64,000 bases of DNA from Atherix ibis (taxonomy: Eukaryota > Arthropoda > Insecta > Diptera > Athericidae), in NCBI GenBank assembly GCA_958298945.1, contig OY282606.1, positions 74,635,622 through 74,699,621 on the forward strand, in the 5' to 3' direction. Position numbers and translations under genes: made by a program. Under the pieces are notes generated by a model that searched no databases, was not told the DNA's origin, and saw nothing but the letters and a program-made list of their open reading frames with translations. This document shows positions 1 to 10,234 of the stretch, one piece after another (position 1 is the first letter of the stretch; every line of letters starts with the position of its first letter).

Positions 1-588
1 ATTAAAGATCGATTGCTAATAATTGAGTGACTATATTTAAAAAAAAAAAATTAAATACGAAATTAGTCGATTAATAGTCATTCGACAACCGTAATACCAA
101 TTCAAAGTCATCCGATATTTGCAAATTAGTCCATTTTTGAATTACTTCTACATTTGTAATACGATCCCAAGGTTATACTTTATAGATGGGGTGGGTAAAT
201 GTGGCTTAAAAATGATTTTTTGTATTTAATACTATGTAAGTCCTATGGTGTGGCTCTTTATAGTATATGAAAAACCAGAATGCGGCTCTCATTGACCTCA
301 TGCGTGCCTACCACTCTACTCTATAGAATGAACAACGTCTGGTCTTTGACTCAATTGCAAATGGCCGTAGACAACTAGTGATATAAGATCGATTTGAATT
401 TTCTTCTTAAAAACAGATTACTAGCATTTATCAACAATATTGTATTATAAAAATACTTTTGTAAACTGCATTTACAATAATTCCTAACGCATAACTCGTA
501 GGCAAGCTTTTAGATTATATCAATTCAAAATTTTATAAGTACGATTTCGATTATACTTCTTGAGTCTTGAGTTTAAATACAGGCAACC
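1..588. other. No gene recognised
   Basis: AT-rich DNA with no convincing ORF, splice signal or repeat. It may be intron or intergenic sequence flanking the LINE relic that follows. Confidence 0.4.
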
Positions 589-589
589 G

Positions 590-1297
590 GGGAAGTTCTC
601 TTGTTTTAAAAAGCCCTTTTGTCTCGTGGCTCAATGAAAATAATTCTCATTTAAGAGAATTGGGATGATATGGTTAATGAGCATAAAACGTTTTATAACG
701 AGAATCAGTTAGTTCAGGTACGAAAGGAACTTTGATGACAGTTTTAGGAACATAATAACGAGCATTCACAATTTTACGAATGGAATTAAAAGGTTTGGTA
801 GAACCAAAGAATTCTAGTCCCTAAGTCCATACAGGTTTCAGTATAGTTTTATAAATAAGTAATTTGCTTTCAGTTGTTTAAGTACTAGCAAGAGCAAAAT
901 TTACGTTAATGCTTTTTTGTTCGTTTTCTTTTACTCTCCGCGCGTCAAGTACCAGTTTTGGAGTTCGAGAATATAGTTTTGTAAAATATTAGAAGTAGAG
1001 AGAGAATTTTCGTGACTTGTTAATATATGCGTGTATCGTCTGCATAAGTTGCAGTGAGGATTCAAGGACATTGAGAGATATAGGAACTGTAGTTATTATA
1101 TAAGATAGGATCAAGGATGCTGCCCTGAGGAACACCGGGGAATATAGAGGATATTGGTCAGTGCTCAAGATTGACAAGCATTGAAAATGTCGTTGTGAGA
1201 AGTATGATTGTATTATCAGCTGGTAAGTAGAGTAAAGGAACTCTTTCAGATTCCAGAGTAAGAAAGTCTGACTTTTCCTGATGCTAAGAATTTGCAT
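590..1297 (-). pseudogene. Jockey-like LINE reverse transcriptase remnant
   Basis: Read on the minus strand, fragments of a non-LTR reverse transcriptase appear in shifted frames. They include a degraded PQGS-type box (LRAASLILSYI), a segment like the YADDT active-site region, then the downstream KPVWTYGLE-type motif that also occurs in the LINE copies at 16700, 26127 and 39061. Frameshifts and stops are scattered through it and the 5' half of the element is missing, so it is a dead, 5'-truncated copy. Assignment to a Jockey-like clade rests on the motif order and on the absence of an RNase H domain after the RT tail; it is an inference from family knowledge. Confidence 0.7.
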
Positions 1298-2100
1298 TTC
1301 AGTAAAAATGTTACTAGAAATGATATTCGAAAAAAAAAATACATATTTATAAATTTAATATGAAACCAAATTTGGTCAAATTTTCGTAATTAACTAAATT
1401 TTTATTCATAATTTATGCAACCATCAAAAAAATTCCAATTTATCTATAGTGGGCAATATTGCGCTGATTAGCCATTTCGGAAACTTATTGTGCAATTTTT
1501 TTTAAAAAATAAATATTGCATACAAAATTAAATTAAAATATTCAAAAACAAACAAAAAAAATTACTCAACTTTGTATCGATTCCAAATTTAAATTAAATG
1601 CAAATGCATTCATTATTTATTCTGATATATGCTAATATGTGGTTATGAGCTAATTTTTTCATAAGTACCAGTATATTTATAAATATTGTGCTAATTTTGC
1701 AAATTTCCTTTATTTTAACTGTACCATAAAGTTATTAGAATTTATATCAGCATAAAATGCAGTTTACAGAATAATTGTTGAAACAGCATTGCATGAATAA
1801 GGTTAAAAATTGAATTCTACTGCTACTACCTGTAGAGAGGAATAAATTGTCTCATGGGAAAATGCGTAGGAGTTAAACACTTGCACTAACGGTCTTCGTT
1901 CAAGTATTAGACATTCATCGCGATAATAATAATGCACATAGCATAAAATTTTATGTAAAAAAAGAACTGTACACGGGATTAAATCACATGCACATATATG
2001 TGGTGCATTATCGACGATCCATACACAGATGTGGATATTATCTCATCTATGTTAATGTAAGTGAATAATTTGTTACCAGCTGTGACAATACTACACATAC
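1298..2100. other. No gene recognised
   Basis: Very AT-rich with homopolymer A/T runs. No coding potential or element termini were seen. Confidence 0.4.
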
Positions 2101-2268
2101 ATCATTTTTTAGAGAGACACATTTTAGAGAGACATATTTTAACTAAACTATTTAATCAATTCAGAGTACAAATGTGTCTCTCTAAAATGATCTCACCATT
2201 TAGAGAGGAGAGATCACTTTAGAGACACATTACAACTAAACTAATTCTTTCAATTTAGAGTACAAATA
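2101..2268. repeat. Local direct and inverted repeat cluster
   Basis: A segment containing AACTAAACTA and AGAGTACAAAT occurs twice (about 2125-2173 and 2220-2268). A GAGAGACACA motif near 2112 is inverted at 2173-2190, so 2102-2190 can fold into a hairpin with arms of about 18 bp. No coding sequence is associated. Confidence 0.7.
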
Positions 2269-5086
2269 ATTCCGACCAAATATATTTAATAATGAAGAAG
2301 AGACTAACGAAAATTTGACATTTAAGCTAAAGACTGTTTGGACTCGAAACATTGGCATTTGTTGGACTCGAAACACTTGTACGATCTACTTTTTATAAAA
2401 AGTAATGGCATACCCATATCTAAATAAAGCTGACTCTATAATTTATATTGACTATAATCTAGGAACTTTTGTATATGAGTGTAATAATAGTATATAAAAA
2501 TAATTTAATATGGACATCCAAAAACTATTGGTTTTTTAGAATAAACAAAATTGTGAGCATAGATTTTACTCAAAAAATTCTCCTTCTTCTGCTAAATGTT
2601 CACCTAACCTTATACCATACATCGAAGGTATTCTCATCTTCCCAAGTAGTCATGATGGTTCCATTGTCCATTAGTCACCGCAGGAAATATCATAGAACCA
2701 TACTAAATATTCAGGCTTTCATGGGAAGATATGGTAAAACGAAACAAACTACTTGAACATGATTCATAACAAAAAAAAAAAAAAAAAATATTGAATAATT
2801 AAATTTATTTAATCCCCAAATTTTTAAATGAGAATTTTTTTTTATAATTTTAAGCAATTTTATTCCGACAATTTGAATAAAATTAACCATCATAAAAATA
2901 TTTACAGTTCATAAATTTTGGCATTAATTATTAATAATATTTTTTATTTTTATTATTATTGATTTTGAATCGTGGATTTTTTTTTTTGTAGCATTAAATT
3001 TATTTTATTTGAAGTCAAAGCTTTTTTTTATTGTTATTCGGTTAGTTTTTTTTTTTAAACTAATTATTTTCTTATAAATAATCACTTTTAAGTAGAAAAA
3101 TTTCCAAATGTGCATTGAAAGTGCATACAAAAATACTTGTTCTTGGGTGAAATTGAATATGAAATTTGGTCAATTACTTAAATAGAAAGTCACTTAACAC
3201 ACTTTTTTAATATGCACTTTTTATTGATAATACCTTACACTATTTACTATTTATTATTGCAGTATTAATTTTAAGCAGATTATTTTAAGGCAATTTTTCT
3301 GAGAATTTTCCATATAATCAGAATAGGATATTATTATTATTTTTTAATTTCTAATTATTGAAATTAATAAATATTCGAATTAAAACTAAAAATAATTATT
3401 AACTGTTCTTACTCGTTTACGTGTATTTAATAATAATAATAAACCAGAACTTTTTTGTATTGAATTTTTTTTACAATAACCTTGCACTATTTTTGATATT
3501 TATGATAATTTAAATGTCAATATGTGTGTTTTGGACCATTGAAATATTCTTCGATTTCCGGTTTGAATTTAATCGAGGGAAACTACTCGTAATCGTGGAA
3601 CACTAAATAACTCGCTTAACTATCAACATTGAACTGATACTAATTCTGTTTTCAGTAAATTAGAAATGTTTAAATATGAATGAAATTTTTTTCTACAATA
3701 TTTAAACACCTACAACGCGTGTGTTGCAACTGTGCATTCGGATTTGGTAGCGTTTGCGGTAATGCAGTTTTTTTCTACGGTTATACTCGTGCGCTGGTAC
3801 ACAGGTAGGTTGGCAGATCACAGCAACTCCATTACGTCAACGTTTCGTACAAGATCGAATCAGATTGGTATCGAATGCAAGCATGAAATTAAAATAAGCA
3901 GTTAGAAATTGAAAAGCGTTAAACACCGATCATCACGGTGGACACATCACGTCGAGTAGTGAAAAAATACTGAAATTCAGTGAATCGTTCGCAAAAATTG
4001 TACAACCCAAAAGAATATCTGCTGACGATGGTTATGGATATGGTTTTATGGTGATGGGGCAATGTCGATGTTGGATCCGATGTCGATGGCAATGTCGATG
4101 TCAGCACAGAGAGGCGGGGCTGTGCCGAAGTAAATAAAAGCAAACCGACTCAATTTCTTCAAGTGGAGTTTTTTCTTTGTTGATACAAATGAAAAAGAAG
4201 AAGAAGTACAATAAATAAACGAACATTAAAAGAAGTAACAATAACAGCGATCAGAAAAAAATGTATACATATATTGTACATATTTAAAAAAAAAAAGAAG
4301 AAGAATAAAAAAAAATGAGCAACATAAAAACATTATTAAAGTAATTGTTAAAAAGAAATGTTTATGGAAGCATAACTTTTCGCTATGGTGTGTTGATTTT
4401 CGTTTCGATTTTCTCCTTGATTCGATTAGACTTGCACGTAACTTACTGCCAACAACATTGACCACACAAATAAGGGTCCATCAATGCGATATTCCAACGG
4501 TTGGTAGTAAATTATTGATTCGAAAACCAACCAAATTTCAGGTAGAAATGTTAAGTTAACATTATTTTTAGGGATTATGTGTAAAGACACACAATTCAAT
4601 GAGAACTTTTAAAACAATTCATCAATTTTACTAAATTTTTTTCCCTATTAAAAACTGCATGTTTTCGTAAGTGTTTTAATTTATGCTAAAAACTATTCTT
4701 TAACATAATTATACAAAATTGTTCTTAATATTATATTTTTGATGTACGCCTAATTAGATTATGTTAATACGTTTTCATTTTAAAAGTAGTCAGGCCTAAT
4801 TAAGTAAATTAATTTGTTTTGTTTAACAAAGCTCCTTAAAAAAAACTAGCAAAATCAGTACGGACAGTTCTGAAATATATTTTTTTTTAAGTTTTCGGTA
4901 AGTCTTGATAATTTAAGTGTGAACAGTCCATCGATTTTTGACTATTACGTAATGTTTTTTTATAAAGCACTTCCGCCAAAGGTATTTTGAATATCCTTGT
5001 TTTGTTTTGGCACATCGCGCGTTTTGGGTAGTGTTAGAATGAACATGACAAGCATATAAAAATTACAGAAGTTTACTATGCTGTAG
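2269..5086. other. Unique AT-rich DNA, no gene recognised
   Basis: Mostly homopolymer-rich DNA. The stretch 3690-4190 is less AT-rich and non-repetitive, with repeated GATGTCGATG words at 4060-4100. It could be a 5' UTR or enhancer, but no open frame or consensus splice site supports an exon. The longest minus-strand frames here (60-95 codons) have no protein-like composition. Confidence 0.35.
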
Positions 5087-5135
5087 TACTATTTTGCTAC
5101 TAATATTCTGCTAGAATATTAATAGCAAAATAGTA
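5087..5135. repeat. Hairpin with 22-bp arms
   Basis: ACTATTTTGCTA... at 5088-5109 is inverted at 5113-5134 around a 3-base loop, with one mismatch. It lies about 280 bp upstream of the mariner pair. It is too short to be an element; a small foldback or MITE relic is possible. Confidence 0.75.
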
Positions 5136-5414
5136 ATAAAGGAAATATAGAATTTTCTGCATTTTCATGAAAACTCTGTTGATTACGGGTGATAAGTTTC
5201 AACAGGCAACATACATAAATATGGCCACTAACTATTAAGCTAAACTTCATTATTATTGAACCCAGTCTTACGTAAATATTTATTGTTTATAAAGTAAATA
5301 AAAAAAAAAAAAAAACTTCATAAAAAAAATTCTAAAAGGACGAACAATTTATTTATGTATTTAACAAAATGTTATACTGACTACCAACAAAATTCTGACT
5401 TTCTGTTAAAACTA

Positions 5415-5443
5415 CGTAGGCTACTATATATATTTCTGGCCTA
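5415..5443 (+). repeat. Mariner 5' terminal inverted repeat (copy 1)
   Basis: The 29-bp repeat begins CGTAGGCTACTATATATA. It matches the inverse of 6680-6708 except A versus G at its fourth base. A TA lies immediately outside. Confidence 0.93.
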
Positions 5444-5462
5444 GGCAACACTAAGTGTTGCC
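5444..5462. promoter_or_regulatory. 19-bp palindrome next to the mariner 5' terminus
   Basis: GGCAACACT and AGTGTTGCC flank a single base, directly abutting the inner edge of the 5' repeat. The 3' end lacks it. It is mirrored at 8007-8025 in the second copy. Its position upstream of the transposase start could make it a regulatory site or a cruciform; that role is inferred. Confidence 0.6.
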
Positions 5463-5589
5463 AGGTGCGATCTGACATTTCCATTGGAAAGTTTGACATT
5501 TTTTAGCATAAACGTACTCAGAACGTTTTGACGTACGACTATCATTTGTGTTGTTTACAGTGACTTGAAAAAATCAATTTGGCAAAAAA

Positions 5590-6642
5590 ATGGAATTAAC
5601 TCGTGAACATTTTCGTGCGATCATTTTTCACAACTTTCGACGTGGATTATCACGACAAGAGTGCATCGATGAACTTAAATCTTTGTATGGCTATGAAGCA
5701 CCATCCTATAGCACTGTGAAAAACTGGTACAACGAATTCAATCGTGGCCGACGCTCGCTCAAAGACGAATTCCGTGAAGGTCGTCCAAAAACAGCCGTTG
5801 TTCCAGAAAACATCGATGCCGTACGTGAACTGATAATGCAAGACCGTCATGTGACATACCGTGAGATAGAGGCATGCCTAGGCATTTCTCCCACCAGCAT
5901 ACATTCGATATTGCATGAACACCTGGCCGTAAAAAAGGTTTGTTCTCGTTGGATCCCGCACAATTTGACAATCGCTCAAAAAAAGGCTCGTGTGGATTGG
6001 TGTAAAGAAATGCTGAAAAAATACGATCGCGGTGCTTCAAAAGACGTTTATAAGATCGTCACAGGTGACGAATCATGGATCTATGCGTATGAGCCCGAAA
6101 CAAAACAGCAATCGACCGTGTGGGTCTTCCAAGACGAGTCAAATCCAACGAAAGTTGTTCGTGGAAGAAGCACTTCGAAGCAAATGGTCGCTTGTTTCTT
6201 TGGCAAAACTGGTCATGTGGCGACTGTTCCGCTTGTGCAACGTAGGACGGTCAATTCTGAGTGGTACACCACCATTTGTTTGCCTGAAGTCTTCGGAGAA
6301 ATTCGAAAAACGAACAAGAGAAGTCGGATCATTGTGCACCATGACAATGCGAGCTCTCACACATCGGCTCAAACCAGCGCCTTTTTGACCGGACAAAACG
6401 TCGAATTGATGGGTCATCCTCCGTACAGCCCTGACTTGGCACCCAATGACTTCTTTTTATTCCCACACATCAAGAAAAAAATGCGTGGTCAACGATTTTC
6501 GTCGCCAGAAGATGCTGTTGAAGCATTCAAAAACCATGTTTTGGAGGTGTCTCAATCGGAGTGGAAAAAGTGCTTCGAAAATTGGTTTGAGCGCATGCAA
6601 AAGTGTATAAATCTTGATGGAGAATATTTTGAAAAACAATAA
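5590..6642 (+). CDS. Mariner transposase, intact, D,D34D
   Basis: This enzyme would bind the terminal repeats and catalyse cut-and-paste transposition into TA sites in the nucleus. The 350-residue product has the usual mariner length. An N-terminal helix-turn-helix DNA-binding half (about residues 1-112) is followed by the linker motif WIPHNLT (121-127), the equivalent of mariner WVPHEL. The catalytic triad is visible: D160 in TGDESW, D252 in HHDNASSH, and D287 after YSPDLAP, with 34 residues between the last two. The start is the first ATG after the 5' leader and lies in an A-rich context (AAAAAAATGG). There are no stops or frameshifts. It differs from copy 2 by T89 (I in copy 2) and one synonymous change. 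The subfamily was not determined. Confidence 0.97.
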   Translation: MELTREHFRAIIFHNFRRGLSRQECIDELKSLYGYEAPSYSTVKNWYNEFNRGRRSLKDEFREGRPKTAVVPENIDAVRELIMQDRHVTYREIEACLGISPTSIHSILHEHLAVKKVCSRWIPHNLTIAQKKARVDWCKEMLKKYDRGASKDVYKIVTGDESWIYAYEPETKQQSTVWVFQDESNPTKVVRGRSTSKQMVACFFGKTGHVATVPLVQRRTVNSEWYTTICLPEVFGEIRKTNKRSRIIVHHDNASSHTSAQTSAFLTGQNVELMGHPPYSPDLAPNDFFLFPHIKKKMRGQRFSSPEDAVEAFKNHVLEVSQSEWKKCFENWFERMQKCINLDGEYFEKQ

Positions 6643-6679
6643 AACCTTTTTCGTTGATAAATATTCGCATTTTCATTAT

Positions 6680-6708
6680 TAGGCCAGAAATATATATAGT
6701 AGCCCACG
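6680..6708 (-). repeat. Mariner 3' terminal inverted repeat (copy 1)
   Basis: Inverse of 5415-5443 with one mismatch; the TA target dinucleotide follows at 6709-6710. Confidence 0.93.
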
Positions 6709-6760
6709 TATAACTGATTTTACAGATTTCACAAAAAAAATAACTTCATTTTCCATATTA
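6709..6760. other. 52-bp spacer between the two mariners
   Basis: Starts and ends with TA and shows no further similarity to mariner sequence. It is what remains of host DNA between the two insertion sites, including the inner TA dinucleotides. Confidence 0.85.
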
Positions 6761-6826
6761 CGTGGGCTACTATATATATTTCTGGCCTAATAATGAAAAT
6801 GCGAATATTTATCAACGAAAAAGGTT

Positions 6827-7879
6827 TTATTGTTTTTCAAAATATTCTCCATCAAGATTTATACACTTTTGCATGCGCTCAAACCAATTTTCGAAGCACT
6901 TTTTCCACTCCGATTGAGACACCTCCAAAACATGGTTTTTGAATGCTTCAACAGCATCTTCTGGCGACGAAAATCGTTGACCACGCATTTTTTTCTTGAT
7001 GTGTGGGAATAAAAAGAAGTCATTGGGTGCCAAGTCAGGGCTGTACGGAGGATGACCCATCAATTCGACGTTTTGTCCGGTCAAAAAGGCGCTGGTTTGA
7101 GCCGATGTGTGAGAGCTCGCATTGTCATGGTGCACAATGATTCGACTTCTCTTGTTCGTTTTTCGAATTTCTCCGAAGACTTCAGGCAAACAAATGGTGG
7201 TGTACCACTCAGAATTGACCGTCCTACGTTGCACAAGCGGAACAGTCGCCACATGACCAGTTTTGCCAAAGAAACAAGCGACCATTTGCTTCGAAGTGCT
7301 TCTTCCACGAACAACTTTCGTTGGATTTGACTCGTCTTGGAAGACCCACACGGTCGATTGCTGTTTTGTTTCGGGCTCATACGCATAGATCCATGATTCG
7401 TCACCTGTGACGATCTTATAAACGTCTTTTGAAGCACCGCGATCGTATTTTTTCAGCATTTCTTTACACCAATCCACACGAGCCTTTTTTTGAGCGATTG
7501 TCAAATTGTGCGGGATCCAACGAGAACAAACCTTTTTTACGGCCAGGTGTTCATGCAATATCGAATGTATGCTGGTGGGAGAAATGCCTAGGCATGCCTC
7601 TATCTCACGGTATATCACATGACGGTCTTGCATTATCAGTTCACGTACGGCATCGATGTTTTCTGGAACAACGGCTGTTTTTGGACGACCTTCACGGAAT
7701 TCGTCTTTGAGCGAGCGTCGGCCACGATTGAATTCGTTGTACCAGTTTTTCACAGTGCTATAGGATGGTGCTTCATAGCCATACAAAGATTTAAGTTCAT
7801 CGATGCACTCTTGTCGTGATAATCCACGTCGAAAGTTGTGAAAAATGATCGCACGAAAATGTTCACGAGTTAATTCCAT
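6827..7879 (-). CDS. Mariner transposase, intact, D,D34D (copy 2)
   Basis: A second full-length 350-aa transposase with the same domain order and catalytic residues (D160, D252, D287) as copy 1. Two base differences from copy 1 were found in the CDS: one changes residue 89 from threonine to isoleucine in the DNA-binding half (RHVIYRE), the other is synonymous near residue 246. Residue 89 lies between the two presumed helix-turn-helix units, so activity could differ slightly, but nothing suggests inactivation. The near identity implies very recent arrival of both copies. Confidence 0.97.
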   Translation of the reverse strand: MELTREHFRAIIFHNFRRGLSRQECIDELKSLYGYEAPSYSTVKNWYNEFNRGRRSLKDEFREGRPKTAVVPENIDAVRELIMQDRHVIYREIEACLGISPTSIHSILHEHLAVKKVCSRWIPHNLTIAQKKARVDWCKEMLKKYDRGASKDVYKIVTGDESWIYAYEPETKQQSTVWVFQDESNPTKVVRGRSTSKQMVACFFGKTGHVATVPLVQRRTVNSEWYTTICLPEVFGEIRKTNKRSRIIVHHDNASSHTSAQTSAFLTGQNVELMGHPPYSPDLAPNDFFLFPHIKKKMRGQRFSSPEDAVEAFKNHVLEVSQSEWKKCFENWFERMQKCINLDGEYFEKQ

Positions 7880-8006
7880 TTTTTTGCCAAATTGATTTTT
7901 TCAAGTCACTGTAAACAACACAAATGATAGTCGTACGTCAAAACGTTCTGAGTACGTTTATGCTAAAAAATGTCAAACTTTCCAATGGAAATGTCAGATC
8001 GCACCT

Positions 8007-8025
8007 GGCAACACTTAGTGTTGCC
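8007..8025. promoter_or_regulatory. 19-bp palindrome beside copy 2 mariner 5' terminus
   Basis: Same GGCAACACT/AGTGTTGCC palindrome as at 5444-5462, inside the 5' end of the reverse copy. Confidence 0.6.
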
Positions 8026-8056
8026 TAGGCCAGAAATATATATAGTAGCCTACGTA

Positions 8057-9030
8057 ACTGCATCATGTCGATTTCTTAGTAACCGGAACGTTGAGTTACG
8101 ACGGGTTTAAGATCACACTGGTATCCCCATCGTCCTATGCTCACTGGGCTAATTCAGGCGAGTCAACGTGATATTACATCGCTTTTCCTCTACATACTTT
8201 TGTTACCCACATATCCGAAAAAAACTTATTTAGGACTGGGGATTTATCGAGTTGATAGTTAACATCGTTTTTAATCAAAAATCTTCCTCCACTTCGGAAA
8301 AACTGTATGCTTGTTTATTCAGCACGCTTCACAAGATGTTCCTTTTCCTGTTTATTTTCTTGTTTGCTACCGTACTAGTTGTTGTGCTAGAAATGATGTC
8401 AATGCTTGCTCCGCTGATAGTTTGCAAGCTAGATTTCAGAAATAGAACCGGTTCTATTTTTTGTGCTTGTATTGTTACTAGTTTTAATGAGAACCAATGA
8501 GAAAAGATAATATCTTGTCACGTGATCTCCATTTAAGTGTCGTTTTGCCTTATGTTTTGTACATGTTCCGGTGAAATATATGAAATTTTTTAAAAATAAA
8601 GTTAATATTCCAACTGTCACCGTAAAAGCATCAAAACCAGCTAGAAATCCAACTTTAAAACAAGCATCGTGTGAAGCCAAGGCGCATCACAAAATCAAGT
8701 TTCAAACAGCGAATATAGCAGGCAAACAAGCACGAAAACTAGCGTTGTGTGTAGACGGCTTTAGTTATTCTTGTTTCAACTTTGGCATCGCAAGTTTCTA
8801 CGGCACTAATTCCTTCTCTCGTCTTGCCACAAAAGATGTTACACGTATCTTGCTGCTAAAATGAGAAACTTTCTTCATCCATCTGAAGAATATTTTTATA
8901 ATTCTTGTAAATAAAATAAAAGCCTGTGTGTTTTCGTAATCTTTCCGGGTTCTCCTTACATTGGGAAGCTCCTTAACAATTAAATATGCTGCATAAAATT
9001 CAAAAACTTCTTGCTGATCTCGCCAACATT
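8057..9030. other. Unassigned; transcript-like sequence with poly(A) signals
   Basis: No protein is recognised. A 97-codon plus-strand frame (8571-8864) is followed about 45 bp later by overlapping AATAAA motifs near 8912. The translation is Lys/Ala-rich and matches no family I know. A solo LTR beginning TG near 8202 and ending CA near 8963 was considered, but no flanking duplication was seen. A real small gene, an LTR or chance are all possible. Confidence 0.3.
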
Positions 9031-9032
9031 AC

Positions 9033-9150
9033 GTTTGATCAATTTCGTTAGGGCAGTTGGCGGCAATGTCAACCCACATAAAACACGAAGTCCTCATGGT
9101 CGTAACGATTCAGAATGGCCTCTGACTATTAGCTCAAAAACCGAACATAG
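9033..9150 (+). mobile_element. I-like LINE 3' UTR fragment
   Basis: The sequence containing GGCAATGTCAACCCACA and CTCATGGTCGTAACG matches the 3' tails at 36700-36850 and 52660-52750, which follow LINE RNase H remnants. This is a short 3' end only. Confidence 0.6.
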
Positions 9151-9352
9151 ATGCAGACACTCGCCCCGGCGGCGGGATGTTAAGTTTATGGTATACTAGT
9201 TTCTCATCTCAATGATGGCAAAAAAGGTAAAATAGCTAACAAGGGGCAAAAGTAGATATCCGACAGTGGATATATCGTGGCTGGCAAATGTGATATTAAA
9301 ATTCATAGTAAAGCTTTTAATAATCACATAGTAAACCCTAGTAAACCCTACA

Positions 9353-9371
9353 GGGGGGGGGGGGGGGGGGG
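9353..9371. repeat. Poly-G tract, 19 bases
   Basis: Nineteen consecutive G residues in an otherwise AT-rich region, preceded by a repeated GTAAACCCTA. Confidence 0.95.
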
Positions 9372-9504
9372 TGGTTAGTGCATGGACAAAAATGATGAGG
9401 AAAGAATAAGAGATAGTGGAGAAAGAAAGGAAGAGGAAAAAGGTTAGGAATTTACCTGACCATTGCTCACAGAACGGGGTACAGACCTAAAGTACTCTAT
9501 TAAA

Positions 9505-9740
9505 AAAATTAGGTACCGCGGGAATCGAGGGGCCCATAGAAATAGCATTTACGTGGTGGCTGTGGCTCTGTCACTGCTTATGACAGTGGAGGTTTAAGAT
9601 GGGCCTCATCGCCACCAGTTGAGGCAATTAGCTTGTAACTGATTACTGACTGCTAATTCTCAGTTATGGAAGCGTAATCTCAATCCCTATAGTCGTGGGC
9701 GACTGGTGCTATTTTGTTTAACGACGAGGCATAGCACTAT
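9505..9740 (+). mobile_element. R1-like LINE 3' UTR fragment
   Basis: Matches the 3' end of the R1-like LINE at 13590-13775, sharing AGCTTGTAACTG, TTACTGACTG and CTCAATCCCTAT and ending at a similar GTTTAACGAC. No coding part was recognised upstream, so the copy is heavily 5' truncated. Confidence 0.65.
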
Positions 9741-10234
9741 TAAATATAGAGAATATACAGAATAGACAACCTTATTTTTTTAAGATTTTTTTATAAAGTA
9801 ATATAATTTTTTTGTGTAATACATAAAGATAAGATATTTTTAGACGATAAGATATTTTTATAAGTGTTGTCAGTGACAATATTTATTCTTTCTCTAATAT
9901 TTGAAAGATTATTTGCGTTATTATGGTTTTTATATGTAAATAAAAGTGCAATTTTTAAAAAATTCCAGCCTCAGCTCATCGCGATGAAAGATTAGCAACA
10001 AAAAATTATGGTTTATTGATGAAAGGTGGCAAAAATTTACCCAAAAAAAATTCTGAGGAGATGATAAGGACTTGAAGTATTATTAACGGCTTAATTCAGA
10101 TAAATTATTTTTTATATGAGTGAATTCGTTTGGTGAACTATGGTTGATAGTTTATACACATTTTTTCGTATTTTTGCCAGTTTTTATAAACTTGTAAAAC
10201 AGCCAACATGTGTGAAGATAAAGTGCACTTAGGG
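9741..10234. other. No gene recognised
   Basis: AT-rich sequence leading into a mariner remnant. The 5' terminus of that mariner must lie here but could not be fixed. Confidence 0.35.

Larger units (their letters stand above)
5415..6708 (+). mobile_element. Complete mariner element, copy 1 (forward)
   Basis: This is a 1,294-bp element bounded by 29-bp terminal inverted repeats (5415-5443 and 6680-6708) that differ at one base, flanked on both sides by the TA dinucleotide expected of mariner target duplication (5413-5414 and 6709-6710). It contains one uninterrupted 350-codon transposase. All structural requirements for mobility that can be checked by eye are present. It lies tail to tail with a second copy of the same length, with 52 bp between their outer ends. 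Confidence 0.97.
6761..8054 (-). mobile_element. Complete mariner element, copy 2 (reverse)
   Basis: This element is also exactly 1,294 bp, with 29-bp terminal repeats at 6761-6789 and 8026-8054 and TA on both outer sides (6759-6760, 8055-8056). It is nearly identical to copy 1 in inverted orientation. Because each copy has its own TA duplication, the simplest reading is two independent insertions rather than an inverted duplication of one copy with its flanks. Confidence 0.97.

Noticed and set aside
4226..4465. 79-codon minus-strand frame with a hydrophobic stretch
   Set aside because: Phe/Leu-rich because of A-rich DNA; no splice or family support.
5650..7819. Antisense frames of 60-118 codons inside the mariners
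   Set aside because: They lie entirely within the transposase gene on other frames or strands and mirror each other in the two copies.
8571..8864. 97-codon plus-strand frame followed by AATAAA as a small gene
   Set aside because: No recognisable family, start context or splice structure; kept only as unassigned sequence.
8202..8963. Solo LTR with TG...CA ends and poly(A) signal
   Set aside because: No target duplication, no primer-binding site after it, and TG/CA ends are common by chance.
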